Shown: one piece after another, positions 54,390-62,699 of the stretch | Layout of the letters: every line of letters starts with the position of its first letter | Position numbering within the stretch: position 1 is the first letter of the stretch | DNA from: Pseudorhodoplanes sp. | GTDB taxonomy: Bacteria > Pseudomonadota > Alphaproteobacteria > Rhizobiales > Xanthobacteraceae | Reading direction: 5' to 3' | Length of the DNA: 64,000 bases | NCBI GenBank assembly: GCA_022843165.1 | Contig: JALHOD010000004.1 | Location: 1 to 64,000, forward strand | Program-made: the position numbers and the translations under genes | The notes under the pieces: model-generated | Database searches by the model: none | What the model was told of the DNA's origin: nothing | The model's input: only the letters and a program-made list of their open reading frames with translations

Positions 54390-55037
54390 GTGCGTGCTGC
54401 GTCTGTGCGGACCGGTCTTGGGTATGCGGTCTTTCGGCCGGCTGTGCTGGCCACCGCGATCGCGCTCGCCGGCTGCGCCGCGAAGCCGGAGGGACCCGAC
54501 ACCGGCAAGTGGAAATTCGAGCGGAGCAACGACCCGGTCAGCGGCATGCAGGTCACCAAAGCCTGGCTGATGATCGAAAGAACGAATTTCCTCTCCGGCG
54601 AAACGGTGGCCGGCGCGGTACAACTAATGTGCTTCCGGCATCAGCCGGTCGTGCGGTTCTCGTTCAGCGTCAAGATCGGCACCGACAAGACCGCGGCCCT
54701 CGCCTATCGCTTCGACGACAATCCGGGCCGCGACGTCAGCGCCAGATTTTTCGCACGGCCACAGATCATCGTCGTCGACAACAATGCCGAGGTCGCGCAA
54801 TTCGTGAACGAACTGGCCCGCGCCCAAACCCTGTATCTGCGCATCTCCACGCTGACGGTCGGCGACATCAGGGCGAAATTTCCGGTGCATGGCGCGCCGT
54901 ATGCGATTGAGGCCGCCTACTCGCAGTGCCCGATCGACACCGGCAAGCCGAAGACGCGCACGAGCCTCTCTGATGCTCCCCTCACCGCACGAATTTCTGC
55001 AGCTCGCGCACCACGTTCGCCGCCTCGCGCGGCGTGA
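54390..55037 (+). CDS. Putative lipoprotein of unknown function
   Basis: 215 residues from GTG 54390, supported by the Shine-Dalgarno GGGAGGG ending about five nt upstream. A signal with a lipobox-like end (ATAIALAGC) is followed by a beta-rich domain (RFSFSVKIGTDKTAALAYRF; ARFFARPQIIVVDN). The mature end has a conserved-looking YSQCPIDTG, then a low-complexity tail that overlaps the convergent gene by 56 nt. It resembles invasion-associated/IalB-like small periplasmic proteins only loosely. Confidence 0.65.
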   Translation: MRAASVRTGLGYAVFRPAVLATAIALAGCAAKPEGPDTGKWKFERSNDPVSGMQVTKAWLMIERTNFLSGETVAGAVQLMCFRHQPVVRFSFSVKIGTDKTAALAYRFDDNPGRDVSARFFARPQIIVVDNNAEVAQFVNELARAQTLYLRISTLTVGDIRAKFPVHGAPYAIEAAYSQCPIDTGKPKTRTSLSDAPLTARISAARAPRSPPRAA

Positions 55038-55398
55038 GCATGCGGTTCTCGTCGCAATCGAGCACGTGGCCGTCGGTCGCGCGCGCATAGGCCGCCGCCG
55101 CCATATAGGCGCAGAGACAGGCCGCCATGTCGCCGCCCCAGCGGAACGCCAGGGCGTGGCGCCAGCGCCGTCCGAAATCGACATCGGAAAAACTGTCCAT
55201 GGTCTCGGCGGCGTCGAAGTGATCGCATTCGCATCCGGCCTTGCGGCCGTCGAGGTCCATCGGCAAAAAACCGCTCAGCGCCTCGAAAGGGGTCGCGGTC
55301 GCTACCCGCAGCGCAAAACCCTCGGCCTCGATCGCCGCCTGCCACTGCGCCAGCGACTCCAGCTTGCGGTCCGAAAAGACATAGATTTCCATTGCCAT
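54982..55398 (-). CDS. Small cytosolic protein of unknown function
   Basis: 138 residues from ATG 55398 (MAMEIYVFSDRKLESLAQWQ). Alpha/beta sequence with several Cys (GCECDHFD; CLCAYM; LDCDENRML) and a C-terminal helix TPREAANVVRELQKFVR. No family was recognised. Its 3' end overlaps the convergent lipoprotein gene by 56 nt. Confidence 0.6.
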   Translation of the reverse strand: MAMEIYVFSDRKLESLAQWQAAIEAEGFALRVATATPFEALSGFLPMDLDGRKAGCECDHFDAAETMDSFSDVDFGRRWRHALAFRWGGDMAACLCAYMAAAAYARATDGHVLDCDENRMLTPREAANVVRELQKFVR

Positions 55399-55798
55399 CG
55401 TCACGCCTCGCGCCACATGCAATTTTAATTGGAACAAAGTGAGAACGAATAGTCAATCGGAAGTTGCATTCCGACGGCAGGATTCTCATCACGATGTATT
55501 CCATTCGCCGCCCGGACGATCACGTTTCCGCGTGACGCGACCGCGCGCGTGAAATCCGGCGACGCCGGCTCACGACCGCAACGATCGACGCAACGCATCG
55601 CGGCGGCGCGCATGGCGACGGATTTGCGAAAAACATGCGAGCGGCAATCCTGCGCGCAACGCGTCGGCATGCCGACCGCGCGGTGACGGCGGGCATCGCC
55701 GCCTTTCGTGTCATAATGACACAAGGTTCGCGTCTGTTCGCCAGGAACGAATCGCGTCCGTGAATCCGCGCACGCAACACACATTAAGAGAGTCTTGC
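55399..55798. other. Intergenic region, nothing recognised
   Basis: 400 bp between divergent genes. It begins with an AT-rich patch (TGCAATTTTAATTGGAACAAAG) just upstream of the minus gene, a likely promoter area. A GTCATAATGAC sequence near 55709 is a short palindrome. Open frames here are Arg-rich and do not look coding. Confidence 0.35.
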
Positions 55799-56419
55799 AT
55801 GGCCACGCCGTTGCATCCGTCGCGCGCAGTTCTTCGTATCTCGCTGTCGCTTGCCGCGCTCGCGCTGATCGCCGCGACGGCGGCGCAAGCCTGCGCCTGC
55901 TGCACGCAGACCGCATGGCGGCGCGTCGAAATCGAAAAGCTCGACGCGGCCAGGCGCGACGAAATCGCTCAGGTGCGGTTTGCGAAGGCCGCGCAGCTCA
56001 TGCTGGGCGAAGCCGGCAACGCGATCAAGGGCGTCGCCGATCCCGAACAGGAATACGAACTCACCGTGACGCGCGCGAAGGAGCGCTGGGCGTTTTCGTT
56101 CCGCGACCGGAAAGGCCGCGCCGGCACGCTCGTCTTGTCGCTGCCGAAGACCATTTCGATTTTCGAAGTCGACCCGCGTTACGGCAAGGACGACGGCCAG
56201 GGTCCGGCGCTCTACAAGGAATGGAAACTGACCGCCAGCGCCGCCGGCGACGGCCTGTTCCGCGCCGCGACCGGCGGCGGCCAGAAGCTGACTCTGGTGC
56301 TGCATGGCCGCGGCAATGGCTGCACCAGCGCCGACCAATTCACGCACTGGACGCTGCTGGTGCATGGTCCGGCCGACACTTTCACATTGTACGGCAAGCT
56401 GGACTCGGACGCGCAATAA
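55799..56419 (+). CDS. Secreted protein with N-terminal CACC motif
   Basis: 206 residues: signal peptide (AVLRISLSLAALALIAATAAQA), then the mature start CACCTQTAWRR, a Cys pair at the extreme N-terminus. The rest is beta-rich (YELTVTRAKERWAFSFRDRK; QKLTLVLHGRGNG; HWTLLVHGPADTFTLYGKL). The Cys motif suggests metal binding or a redox pair. No family was recognised. Confidence 0.7.
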   Translation: MATPLHPSRAVLRISLSLAALALIAATAAQACACCTQTAWRRVEIEKLDAARRDEIAQVRFAKAAQLMLGEAGNAIKGVADPEQEYELTVTRAKERWAFSFRDRKGRAGTLVLSLPKTISIFEVDPRYGKDDGQGPALYKEWKLTASAAGDGLFRAATGGGQKLTLVLHGRGNGCTSADQFTHWTLLVHGPADTFTLYGKLDSDAQ

Positions 56420-56638
56420 TCGCCGGCCTGCGGGTCACGGCGTCGCGGCTTTTCGCTGTATGAAATTCACACGCCATCGCGGTGCAATGAGCGGCGCCAT
56501 GGCGCAGCTGAACCGCGCCGCGATGCGGGACAGCGCCACCGCGTCTCAGGACTCCGGGCGCGTTTGATGGCATAGTGGCGGCAGCGCGCAACGCAGTCCC
56601 TCGAATGGGCGGCGGCGCATCCACAGGGAGATTGACGA

Positions 56639-57631
56639 ATGACCGACCGGACTATTCGCACCAGCCGCCGCACCTTTCTCGGACTCGCGGGGGCCGCGCT
56701 CGCGACGCCGGCCTTGCCGCGTTTCGCATCCGCGCAGGCCTGGCCCGCGCGGCCGATCCGCGCCATCATTCCTTTCACCGCAGGCAGCACTGTCGATATC
56801 GTCGGACGCCTGGTGCTGGAGCCGCTGTCGCAACAGCTGGGCCAGCCGATCGTGGTGGAAAATCGCGGCGGCGCCGGCGGCACTATCGGCAGCGCCGCGG
56901 TCGCCAAGGCGGATCCCGATGGCTACACGATCCTGATCAACGCCTCCGCGCATTCCGCCGCGCCGGCCGCCTTTCCGAACGTGCCCTACGACACCGCGAA
57001 CGATTTTGCCGGCGTCATCTCCTTCGGCAGCGTGCCGAACGTGATGGTGATCTCGCCGGAGAAGGGCATCAAGACCGTAAAGGATCTCGCCGAAGCCGCG
57101 AAAAAATCCGGCTCGTTCACCTACGCATCGGCCGGCATCGGCAGCGCCACCCACTGGGCGGCCGAGCGCTTCCGTCTCAGCGCCGGCTTCAAGGCCACGC
57201 ACGTTCCTTTCCGCGGCGGCCCCGAAGCGCTCAGCGAAGTGATGACCGGACGGGTCGACTTCATGTGCATCGGTGTGTCGTCCGGCCTTTCGCTGGTCAA
57301 GGAAGGCAAGCTGCTTGCGCTTGCGGTCAGCACGCCGAAACGTTCGAGCGCCATGCCGGATGTGCCGACCACGATCGAGGCCGGCTTTGCGGATTCCGAC
57401 TACACCTTCTGGAACGGCATGCTGGTGCCGGCGAAGACGCCGAAGGCGATCGTCGACCGCCTGCACGCGGAGAGCAAGAAGGCGCTCGCGCTGCCGGCGG
57501 TGCAGGCCAAGTTCAAGCCGCAGGGCATCGATCCGATGCCGCTGACGCCGGCGGAATTCGACGCGCTGATCAGGAAAGAGATCGACGCCAATCTCAAGCT
57601 GGTGAAAGCGGCGGGTTTGAAGTTCAACTGA
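56639..57631 (+). CDS. Bug/TctC-family tripartite tricarboxylate binding protein, Tat-type signal
   Basis: 330 residues. The N-terminus TSRRTFLGLAGAALATPAL has a twin-arginine motif (SRRTFLG), so export is probably by Tat. The Bug fold shows WPARPIRAIIPFTAGSTVDI, IVVENRGGAGGTIGSAAVAK, PDGYTILINASA and FRGGPEALSEVMTGRVDFM. It binds a carboxylate or similar solute in the periplasm; no cognate TctAB permease is nearby. An intrinsic terminator follows. Confidence 0.92.
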   Translation: MTDRTIRTSRRTFLGLAGAALATPALPRFASAQAWPARPIRAIIPFTAGSTVDIVGRLVLEPLSQQLGQPIVVENRGGAGGTIGSAAVAKADPDGYTILINASAHSAAPAAFPNVPYDTANDFAGVISFGSVPNVMVISPEKGIKTVKDLAEAAKKSGSFTYASAGIGSATHWAAERFRLSAGFKATHVPFRGGPEALSEVMTGRVDFMCIGVSSGLSLVKEGKLLALAVSTPKRSSAMPDVPTTIEAGFADSDYTFWNGMLVPAKTPKAIVDRLHAESKKALALPAVQAKFKPQGIDPMPLTPAEFDALIRKEIDANLKLVKAAGLKFN

Positions 57632-57658
57632 CGCCGCCCCGGTTTTTCCGAAAGACAA

Positions 57659-57688
57659 CGCCGGCCCCGAAAGGGCCGGCGTTTTTTT
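57659..57688 (+). terminator. Intrinsic terminator after the first TctC gene
   Basis: CGCCGGCCC (57659-57667), loop CGAAA, GGGCCGGCG (57673-57681), then seven T. Confidence 0.93.
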
Positions 57689-57815
57689 ACGTCGGCAGTT
57701 GCTGCGCTGCGAAAGCGTAAGAATCTTTCAAAACCACGCGGCCGGACCGTGAAAATTCCTAACGATCCGTCAATCAAGCCGTCGCAGGATTGCAGCGTTG
57801 CACTGGAGGACCGTC

Positions 57816-58037
57816 ATGCACGATCCGGTCGACGACATGAAAGTGCGCGTACGATGCCAGGACTGCCGCACCGTGTTCCGCGAGCGCATCCGGCGCGTCG
57901 TGCACGGCGACCGCGTGGTCTGTCCGCGCTGTCACGAGGAAATGCGCTTCGGCGGCATCGACCATCATCATGCCGATGAAGACGTCGCGCGCTTCATTCA
58001 TCGCGTCGAAGAGCGCACCTGCCGGATGCAGTTCTGA
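57816..58037 (+). CDS. Small zinc-ribbon protein
   Basis: 73 residues. KVRVRCQDCRTVFRER and VVCPRCHEEMRFGG form a CxxC...CxxC zinc ribbon, followed by a His-rich GGIDHHHADED and a helical tail. A good Shine-Dalgarno (GGAGGA) precedes ATG 57816. Function unknown, possibly nucleic-acid or protein binding. Confidence 0.72.
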   Translation: MHDPVDDMKVRVRCQDCRTVFRERIRRVVHGDRVVCPRCHEEMRFGGIDHHHADEDVARFIHRVEERTCRMQF

Positions 58038-58095
58038 TTGCAGTTTGCGGAACGACCCGAGCGCAGCGAAATTCATCCGGCGCATTGGACGGCTC

Positions 58096-58374
58096 TCAGC
58101 TGTTGCGACCGCCGGTTTCGCGATCCTTCAGCCAGTCCGATAACGGCGCGGCCTTGGTCTTTGTTTTCCGCCCAGCCTTTTTCGGTGCGGCCTTCGGCGC
58201 TGCGGCGGCGTCGGCGGCTTCCTTGGCCAGCCGCAAGGCACGCAGCTTCTCGGTCTTGGCGCGCATCGCGGCGCCTTCGGCTTCATACTCGGCCATCGCC
58301 TTCTTTCCATCTTCGGCGCGCTGCATTTTCTGCAACTGGGCCTGGGTATCGGTTTTCGAGGAACGGTCTGCCAA
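58096..58374 (-). CDS. Small Lys/Ala-rich helical protein
   Basis: 92 residues. A charged coiled-coil half (AQLQKMQRAEDGKKAMAEYE) is followed by an Ala/Pro/Lys low-complexity region (APKAAPKKAGRKTKTK) like histone-H1-type tails, ending LSDWLKDRETG. It may bind nucleic acid; no family was recognised with confidence. Confidence 0.6.
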   Translation of the reverse strand: MADRSSKTDTQAQLQKMQRAEDGKKAMAEYEAEGAAMRAKTEKLRALRLAKEAADAAAAPKAAPKKAGRKTKTKAAPLSDWLKDRETGGRNS

Positions 58375-58469
58375 TGCGCTCTCCTGATGTGTGTGGGCGG
58401 CAATCCATGCGGTTCTTTCGGCCGCGCCGCGCGTATCGTCAAATATCCGGCTGTTGCCGGCCCGCCGGT

Positions 58470-58691
58470 CTATTTGCCGGCGGCCTTCCTGAGCGCGTCG
58501 TTGATGCGCTCCTGCCAGCCCGGACCGCCCTCCTGGAAATGCGCCAGCACGTCCTGGTCGATGCGGAGCGAGACCGTTTCCCTGGCGCCCGGCACGATCG
58601 AAGCTTTGGGCGCAGGTTCCGCAGGCTGGGGCACGGGTTTCCGGAAGGCCGCTTCGGCGGCCAGCCGCGGGTCGGTGGGTCGGCGAGTCAT
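58470..58691 (-). CDS. Orphan BrnA-like antitoxin
   Basis: 73 residues from ATG 58691, preceded by GAGGGA. The C-terminal ribbon-helix-helix matches BrnA: ETVSLRIDQDVLAHFQEGG then GWQERINDALRKAAG. No brnT-like frame lies upstream, where it would be expected, so this is a solitary antitoxin or regulator. Upstream, TTCCTATTATGGAA forms an inverted repeat at about 58740-58753 that may be its operator. A longer frame reaching 59216 reads through non-coding sequence and was rejected. Confidence 0.75.
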   Translation of the reverse strand: MTRRPTDPRLAAEAAFRKPVPQPAEPAPKASIVPGARETVSLRIDQDVLAHFQEGGPGWQERINDALRKAAGK

Positions 58692-58790
58692 TCCCTCTTC
58701 TAGCACCCTATTCCCGCCGCCATAACCCCTGTTGACTATTTTCCTATTATGGAATAAATTCACATCACCTCGTCCTGTTAAGAGGGGCGC
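58692..58790. promoter_or_regulatory. AT-rich region upstream of the orphan brnA-like gene
   Basis: GTTGACTATTTTCCTATTATGGAATAAATTC is markedly AT-rich in a GC-rich context and contains the inverted repeat TTCC-TATTAT-GGAA. It is the probable promoter/operator for the orphan antitoxin gene on the minus strand. Confidence 0.4.
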
Positions 58791-59166
58791 TGTCATGAGG
58801 CGTCGTGAGAGCGGGACGAAGAAAGGGGTGCCGTGGAGATGCGCGGCACGGCCTTTCTGGGCATGTGCGGGCAATTCCCGTGCGTGACCGGTGCGGCGCC
58901 CGCGTCCGTGCTTCGCAGGCACGGCCCGGGCGACGGCGGGGCTCCGCCCGGAGGCACTACGGCCTCCTGCCAGGAGCTTGGCTGACCGCGCGGCGATCCG
59001 CGTTGCGTAAAGGGATCGCCCGCCGAAGCGCGGCCCGCCGTCGCGGTGAAAACGCCGCAAACGGTGCGCCGAGAGGCGGCTGCGTTGTTCGCGCAACGCA
59101 GCGATATCAGGAACGGCCCTGCGTCTTTCGGCGCGCCGTCCCCTCTCTCTTTTTTTGAAGAGAGGG
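58791..59166. other. Structured non-coding block with several hairpins
   Basis: About 375 bp without a credible gene but with many strong stems. These are CCGTGC/GCACGG (58906-58911 with 58919-58924), GGCGATCC/GGATCGCC (58992-58999 with 59013-59020), a 9-bp GCTGCGTTG/CAACGCAGC (59079-59087 with 59094-59102) and CCCTCTCT/AGAGAGGG (59141-59148 with 59159-59166). Long frames on both strands are low-complexity Arg/Ala/Pro. It could be a genome-wide repeat or a structured RNA. Confidence 0.5.
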
Positions 59167-59355
59167 AAAAGGAATGAAGGCGAACCCGGCGCCTCCAACA
59201 ATACGGGCGATGGCACACGCGCATTTTCATGGCATGAAAGCGCGAGATGGCGAACGGCGAGAAGCTCGGCACCGCACTGTTGCCTGCACGCGCCGTCCGC
59301 ATGCTAGGCTGGTTTTAATACCAACAACAAAGATTCGACATCCCGGGAGTGAAAC

Positions 59356-60345
59356 ATGAAGAAGCTTGTGCTCGCTGCATTGTGCGCGGCGATCCTGCCT
59401 GTTGCGACCGCGGCCTTGTCATCGCCCGTCGCGGCGCAGGTCTATCCCAACCGTCCGATCACCATGGTGGTGCCGCTCGGCGTCGGCGGTTCCACCGACG
59501 TGATCGCGCGCATCATGGCGGAAGGCATGCGGCAGGTGCTGGGCCAGACCATCGTGGTGGAGAACACCACCGGCGCCGGCGGCACGATCGGCGTCGGCCG
59601 CGTCGCGCGCGCGGCGCCCGACGGCTACACGCTGGGCATCGGGCAATGGGGAACGAATGTCGCCAGCGGCGCGATCTATCCGCTGCAATTCGATCTCGAG
59701 AAGGATTTCGAACCGATCGGACTCATCGCTACCCAGCCCTTCCTGATCGTCTCGAAAAAGGACGTGCCGGCCACCAATCTGAAAGAGCTGATCGCCTGGC
59801 TGAAGGCGAATGCGGACAAGACCTCGCAGGGCAATTCCGGCGTCGGCACGCCGAGCCATGTCGGCGGATTGCTGCTGCAAAAGGCGATGGGCGTCAGCCC
59901 GACCATGGTGCCGTTCCGCGGCGCCGGGCAATCGAGCCAGGGCTTGGTCGCCGGACAGATCGACGTGATGCTGGATACGCCGGCGGTCTCGATGCCGCAG
60001 GTGCAGGGCGGAACGATCAAGGCCTATGCGGTGACGGCGCCGAAACGGCTGGCGATCGCGCCGGAGATTCCGACGACCGACGAGGCCGGGCTGCCCGGAT
60101 TCTACTTTACGTTCTGGCACGCCTTCTGGGTGCCGAAGGGCACACCGAAGGACATCGTCGCGAAGCTGAACGATGCCCTGGTGAAGACGCTGGCCGATCC
60201 CGTGACGCGCGAGCGGCTCACCAAGATCGCGCAGGAGATCTTCCCGAAGGAGCAGCAGACGCCGGAGGCGCTCGCCACCTACCACCGGGCGGAGATCGCC
60301 AAATGGTGGCCCATCATCAAGGAGGCCGGAATCAAGCCGCAATGA
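59356..60345 (+). CDS. Bug/TctC-family tripartite tricarboxylate binding protein
   Basis: 329 residues with a Sec signal (KKLVLAALCAAILPVATAAL, cleavage near VAAQ). Bug motifs are YPNRPITMVVPLGVGGSTDV, IVVENTTGAGGTIGVGRVAR, PDGYTLGIGQWGT and VPFRGAGQSSQGLVAGQIDV. It is a second member 1.7 kb from the Tat-exported one, also without a permease. The two differ in signal type and in the ligand-loop sequence, so they probably bind different solutes. Confidence 0.92.
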   Translation: MKKLVLAALCAAILPVATAALSSPVAAQVYPNRPITMVVPLGVGGSTDVIARIMAEGMRQVLGQTIVVENTTGAGGTIGVGRVARAAPDGYTLGIGQWGTNVASGAIYPLQFDLEKDFEPIGLIATQPFLIVSKKDVPATNLKELIAWLKANADKTSQGNSGVGTPSHVGGLLLQKAMGVSPTMVPFRGAGQSSQGLVAGQIDVMLDTPAVSMPQVQGGTIKAYAVTAPKRLAIAPEIPTTDEAGLPGFYFTFWHAFWVPKGTPKDIVAKLNDALVKTLADPVTRERLTKIAQEIFPKEQQTPEALATYHRAEIAKWWPIIKEAGIKPQ

Positions 60346-60487
60346 TTTGGGTTTCGTCCGCAAGCCTTTGCAAACCATCGGGAAAAAGTGGCTTTTTTGG
60401 ACAGGAATGTTCAGCGGTTGTTCACAGCCGGCGGTGGAACCTTCCTCGCAAGCGAAGGTTTTTCGTTTTGCAGGTATGAGGAACGCC

Positions 60488-60787
60488 ATGACCAGAACAA
60501 TGACTGCTGTCGCTGCTGCCGCGATCGTCGCCGCCGCCGCGATCGCCGCTCCGACCTCGGCTGAAGCCCGCCGCGGCGGCTGGTGGGTGCCGGGCGCCGT
60601 GATCGGCGGACTGGCCGCCGGCGCCATCGTTGCCGGCGCGGCCGGCGCCTACGGACCCTACGGCTATTACGGCCCCGGGCCCTATTACGCCTATGGTCCC
60701 GGTTACGGACCCGGCTGCTATTTTCAGCGCCAGCGCGTCTGGGACGGCTATGGCTGGCGCATCCGCCGGGTGCGGGTCTGCTACTGA
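60488..60787 (+). CDS. Secreted Gly/Tyr-rich small protein with WDGY motif (1)
   Basis: 99 residues from ATG 60488, which has GAGGA upstream (60476 is an in-frame alternative). A signal peptide ending TSAEA is followed by a hydrophobic Gly/Ala stretch (AVIGGLAAGAIVAGAAGAYG), a Gly-Pro-Tyr repeat region, and a C-terminal block (YFQRQRVWDGYGWRIRRVRV) ending CY. It is paralogous to the next gene. Confidence 0.8.
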   Translation: MTRTMTAVAAAAIVAAAAIAAPTSAEARRGGWWVPGAVIGGLAAGAIVAGAAGAYGPYGYYGPGPYYAYGPGYGPGCYFQRQRVWDGYGWRIRRVRVCY

Positions 60788-60956
60788 AGAGGAGCGGAAA
60801 CAGCTCCGGCCCGACAGCCGGGATGCCGCGCTGTAGCCCATCAATTTTACGCCAGAATCGTGTCCAACTATTCCGGGTGAGTCTGGTTGAGGCTATATAA
60901 TCGATGGGGACGAGGTGTTCGGCGCCCGGCCGGCACCCCTTCAGGAGAAGAATCTG

Positions 60957-61253
60957 ATGAAGAAGGCATTCATTGCGCTCGTTGCCGCCGCAACCCTCGC
61001 GGGTTCGGTGTTTGCGTTTTCGGGTGAAGCCGAGGCCAGCAAGAGCGGCCGCGCCTTGACCTACGGCATTCTCGGTGGGGTCGCCGCGGGTGCCTTGATC
61101 GCCGGCGGTGCGGCGGCCGCGCCCGGTTACTACTACGCGCCGCCCCCGCCCCCGCCGGCCTATTACTATGAAGAGCCTGCCTGCCGCACCGTTCGCGAGC
61201 GGTTCTGGGACGGTTATTCCTGGCGCAGCCGCCGCGTCCGCGTTTGCGACTGA
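60957..61253 (+). CDS. Secreted Gly/Tyr-rich small protein with WDGY motif (2)
   Basis: 98 residues. A signal peptide (KKAFIALVAAATLAGSVFAF, cleavage near EAEA) is followed by TYGILGGVAAGALIAGGAAA, a Pro/Tyr run, and the C-terminal block RERFWDGYSWRSRRVRVCD matching the upstream paralog. A TATAAT at 60896-60901 and AGGAGAAG before the ATG support an own promoter. An intrinsic terminator follows. Confidence 0.82.
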   Translation: MKKAFIALVAAATLAGSVFAFSGEAEASKSGRALTYGILGGVAAGALIAGGAAAAPGYYYAPPPPPPAYYYEEPACRTVRERFWDGYSWRSRRVRVCD

Positions 61254-61275
61254 GCGAGATCTCTGACTAACCAAA

Positions 61276-61305
61276 ACCCGGCGGACCCAGTCCGCCGGGT
61301 TTTTT
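61276..61305 (+). terminator. Intrinsic terminator after the second WDGY gene
   Basis: ACCCGGCGGAC (61276-61286) and GTCCGCCGGGT (61290-61300) form a perfect 11-bp stem followed by TTTTT. Confidence 0.93.
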
Positions 61306-61328
61306 GTTGCCGCTAAAGCAGATTCCGA

Positions 61329-61612
61329 TCAGGTTGAACCATATCCAGCGGCGCGGAAGTAGTTTGTGCATTCGTCTGGTGTGAATGCGTTGACTGCGTC
61401 TGCGTCTGCGATTGCGGTTTCCAGGGCCTCGACGCTTCTGGCGGCGGTTTTGCGCAGCTGTGATTTGAACTTGGCATAGACATTCGAAGGTTGTGGTCAG
61501 CCAATGGCCGTGCGGGATCGGAGCACGACAGCGACTGCCGCGCTTGGCGCGGCCGTAAAGGCGGGCCATTTTTGTCGAGGCGCCGGTCTCATCGATGAAG
61601 GGCGAGCTTGTC
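61329..61612 (-). pseudogene. IS630-family transposase remnant with internal deletion
   Basis: Reading the minus strand, the upstream part encodes FIDETGASTKMARLYGRAKR then PHGHWLTTT, the first Asp region of an IS630-type DDE transposase. The downstream part, in another frame, encodes KFKSQLRKTAARSVEALETA then FTPDECTNYFRAAGYGST and a stop, the typical C-terminus. About 80 residues between them, including the second Asp and the Glu, are missing. No terminal repeats were identified. This is a decayed element. Confidence 0.8.
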
Positions 61613-61670
61613 GCGGGCGTCGGCGGAACAAAGCTGGGATGCCTTGTTCACACCGCGCCGCCGTGGCGAC

Positions 61671-62003
61671 TTACCTCTGCTTCCTGAGGGTGCTGATATA
61701 GGCGGCTGCATCGCTTGCTTGTTCGAATGTCAGCGCGAAATTCGGCATCGTTGGATGGTCTCCCCAAATCAATGCCGCGCCTTTTTCTCGAAAGCGCTTG
61801 CTCCGCGCAACGACTCGGAATGGCGGTGCGGCAGCATTCGGTGAGGCCTGAGAACCTGAAATCGCATGACAGAGGGAGCACACCCGTTCAGCAAACTGCT
61901 TTCCCCGGCCCGCGTCCGCCGCAAATGCGACGGTTGCAAACATAATACCAGTAGACGCGACGATCGAGACATACATCACGCAACATTTTAGCGATCCTGG
62001 CAT
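61671..62003 (-). CDS. Secreted class I cytochrome c
   Basis: 110 residues from ATG 62003 with GAGGGAAG upstream. The signal peptide ends VAFAADAG, then the heme site FAERVCSLCHAISG (CxxCH). The distal Met is probably in HPTMPNFALTFEQAS, with the final helix DAAAYISTLRKQ. It is a periplasmic electron carrier. No oxidase or dehydrogenase partner is adjacent. Confidence 0.88.
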   Translation of the reverse strand: MPGSLKCCVMYVSIVASTGIMFATVAFAADAGRGKQFAERVCSLCHAISGSQASPNAAAPPFRVVARSKRFREKGAALIWGDHPTMPNFALTFEQASDAAAYISTLRKQR

Positions 62004-62152
62004 TGCACTTCCCTCATTCCCAGTTTGGCGAAGATTAGTGCATGATTTAGATGATTTTGCGAGCATTGCCCGGAGACCCCCTTGAGATAGGTCAAGTCCT
62101 GCCCCGACACCCCGCCTATCGTTTCCCGCATTCGCCTTGGAAAGGATTAAGC

Positions 62153-62680
62153 ATGAGGTTCTGGCCCCCGCGACCGGGTTCACCTGACATTGCCGCCACC
62201 AGAGCCGCTATGGTTTTGGCGTTCATCGCCTTCAATCCATCTCCCGTCATTGCCCAGCGTGCGGTTGATTCGCCATTCCCCGCCCTTCAAGGTTCGTGGT
62301 CCGGCAGCGGCACGATTGCCTTGTCCGACGGAACGAAGGAGCGTATTCGCTGCCGCGCCACATATCGCCTCGGTTCGAGCAGCGCAAATCTCCGGCTCGA
62401 CTTGAGCTGCGAAGGCGACAGTTCCCGCTTCGTGCTCGAGAGCCAAATCAGCTATCGTGATGGTGCGCTTTCCGGCAATTGGGGAGAGTCGACCCGCGCA
62501 ACCGGCGGCAGCATCGAAGGCCAAGCTACCGGCAACCGGATCCAGGTCAGAGCCAGCGGGCAGACCTTCACAGCGCTCTTGTCGATGACGACGCGCGGCG
62601 AGCGGCAATCGATCTCGATTGAATCGCCCGGCAGCCAGATGTCGGAAGTGGCGATCACGCTCACACGCAGTTCCCGCTGA
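62153..62680 (+). CDS. Secreted protein of unknown function
   Basis: 175 residues. The signal peptide (ATRAAMVLAFIAFNPSPVIAQ) is followed by FPALQGSWSGSGTIALSDGT and a beta-rich lipocalin-like domain with two Cys (RIRCRATYR; DLSCEGDSS) likely paired. The repeated pattern of strand-turn-strand (GALSGNWGESTRATGGSIEG) is typical of small periplasmic beta-barrel proteins in Rhizobiales; function unknown. Confidence 0.72.
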   Translation: MRFWPPRPGSPDIAATRAAMVLAFIAFNPSPVIAQRAVDSPFPALQGSWSGSGTIALSDGTKERIRCRATYRLGSSSANLRLDLSCEGDSSRFVLESQISYRDGALSGNWGESTRATGGSIEGQATGNRIQVRASGQTFTALLSMTTRGERQSISIESPGSQMSEVAITLTRSSR

Positions 62681-62699
62681 TCGCCGCCGGGTTGCTGGG

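Noticed and set aside
58692-59216. Extension of the orphan BrnA-like protein to 248 residues
   Set aside because: The upstream part is the hairpin-rich non-coding block; the BrnA-sized frame with its own ribosome site is sufficient.
61504-61844. Short + strand frames over the IS630 remnant and cytochrome c
   Set aside because: They lie opposite recognisable transposase fragments and the cytochrome heme region.
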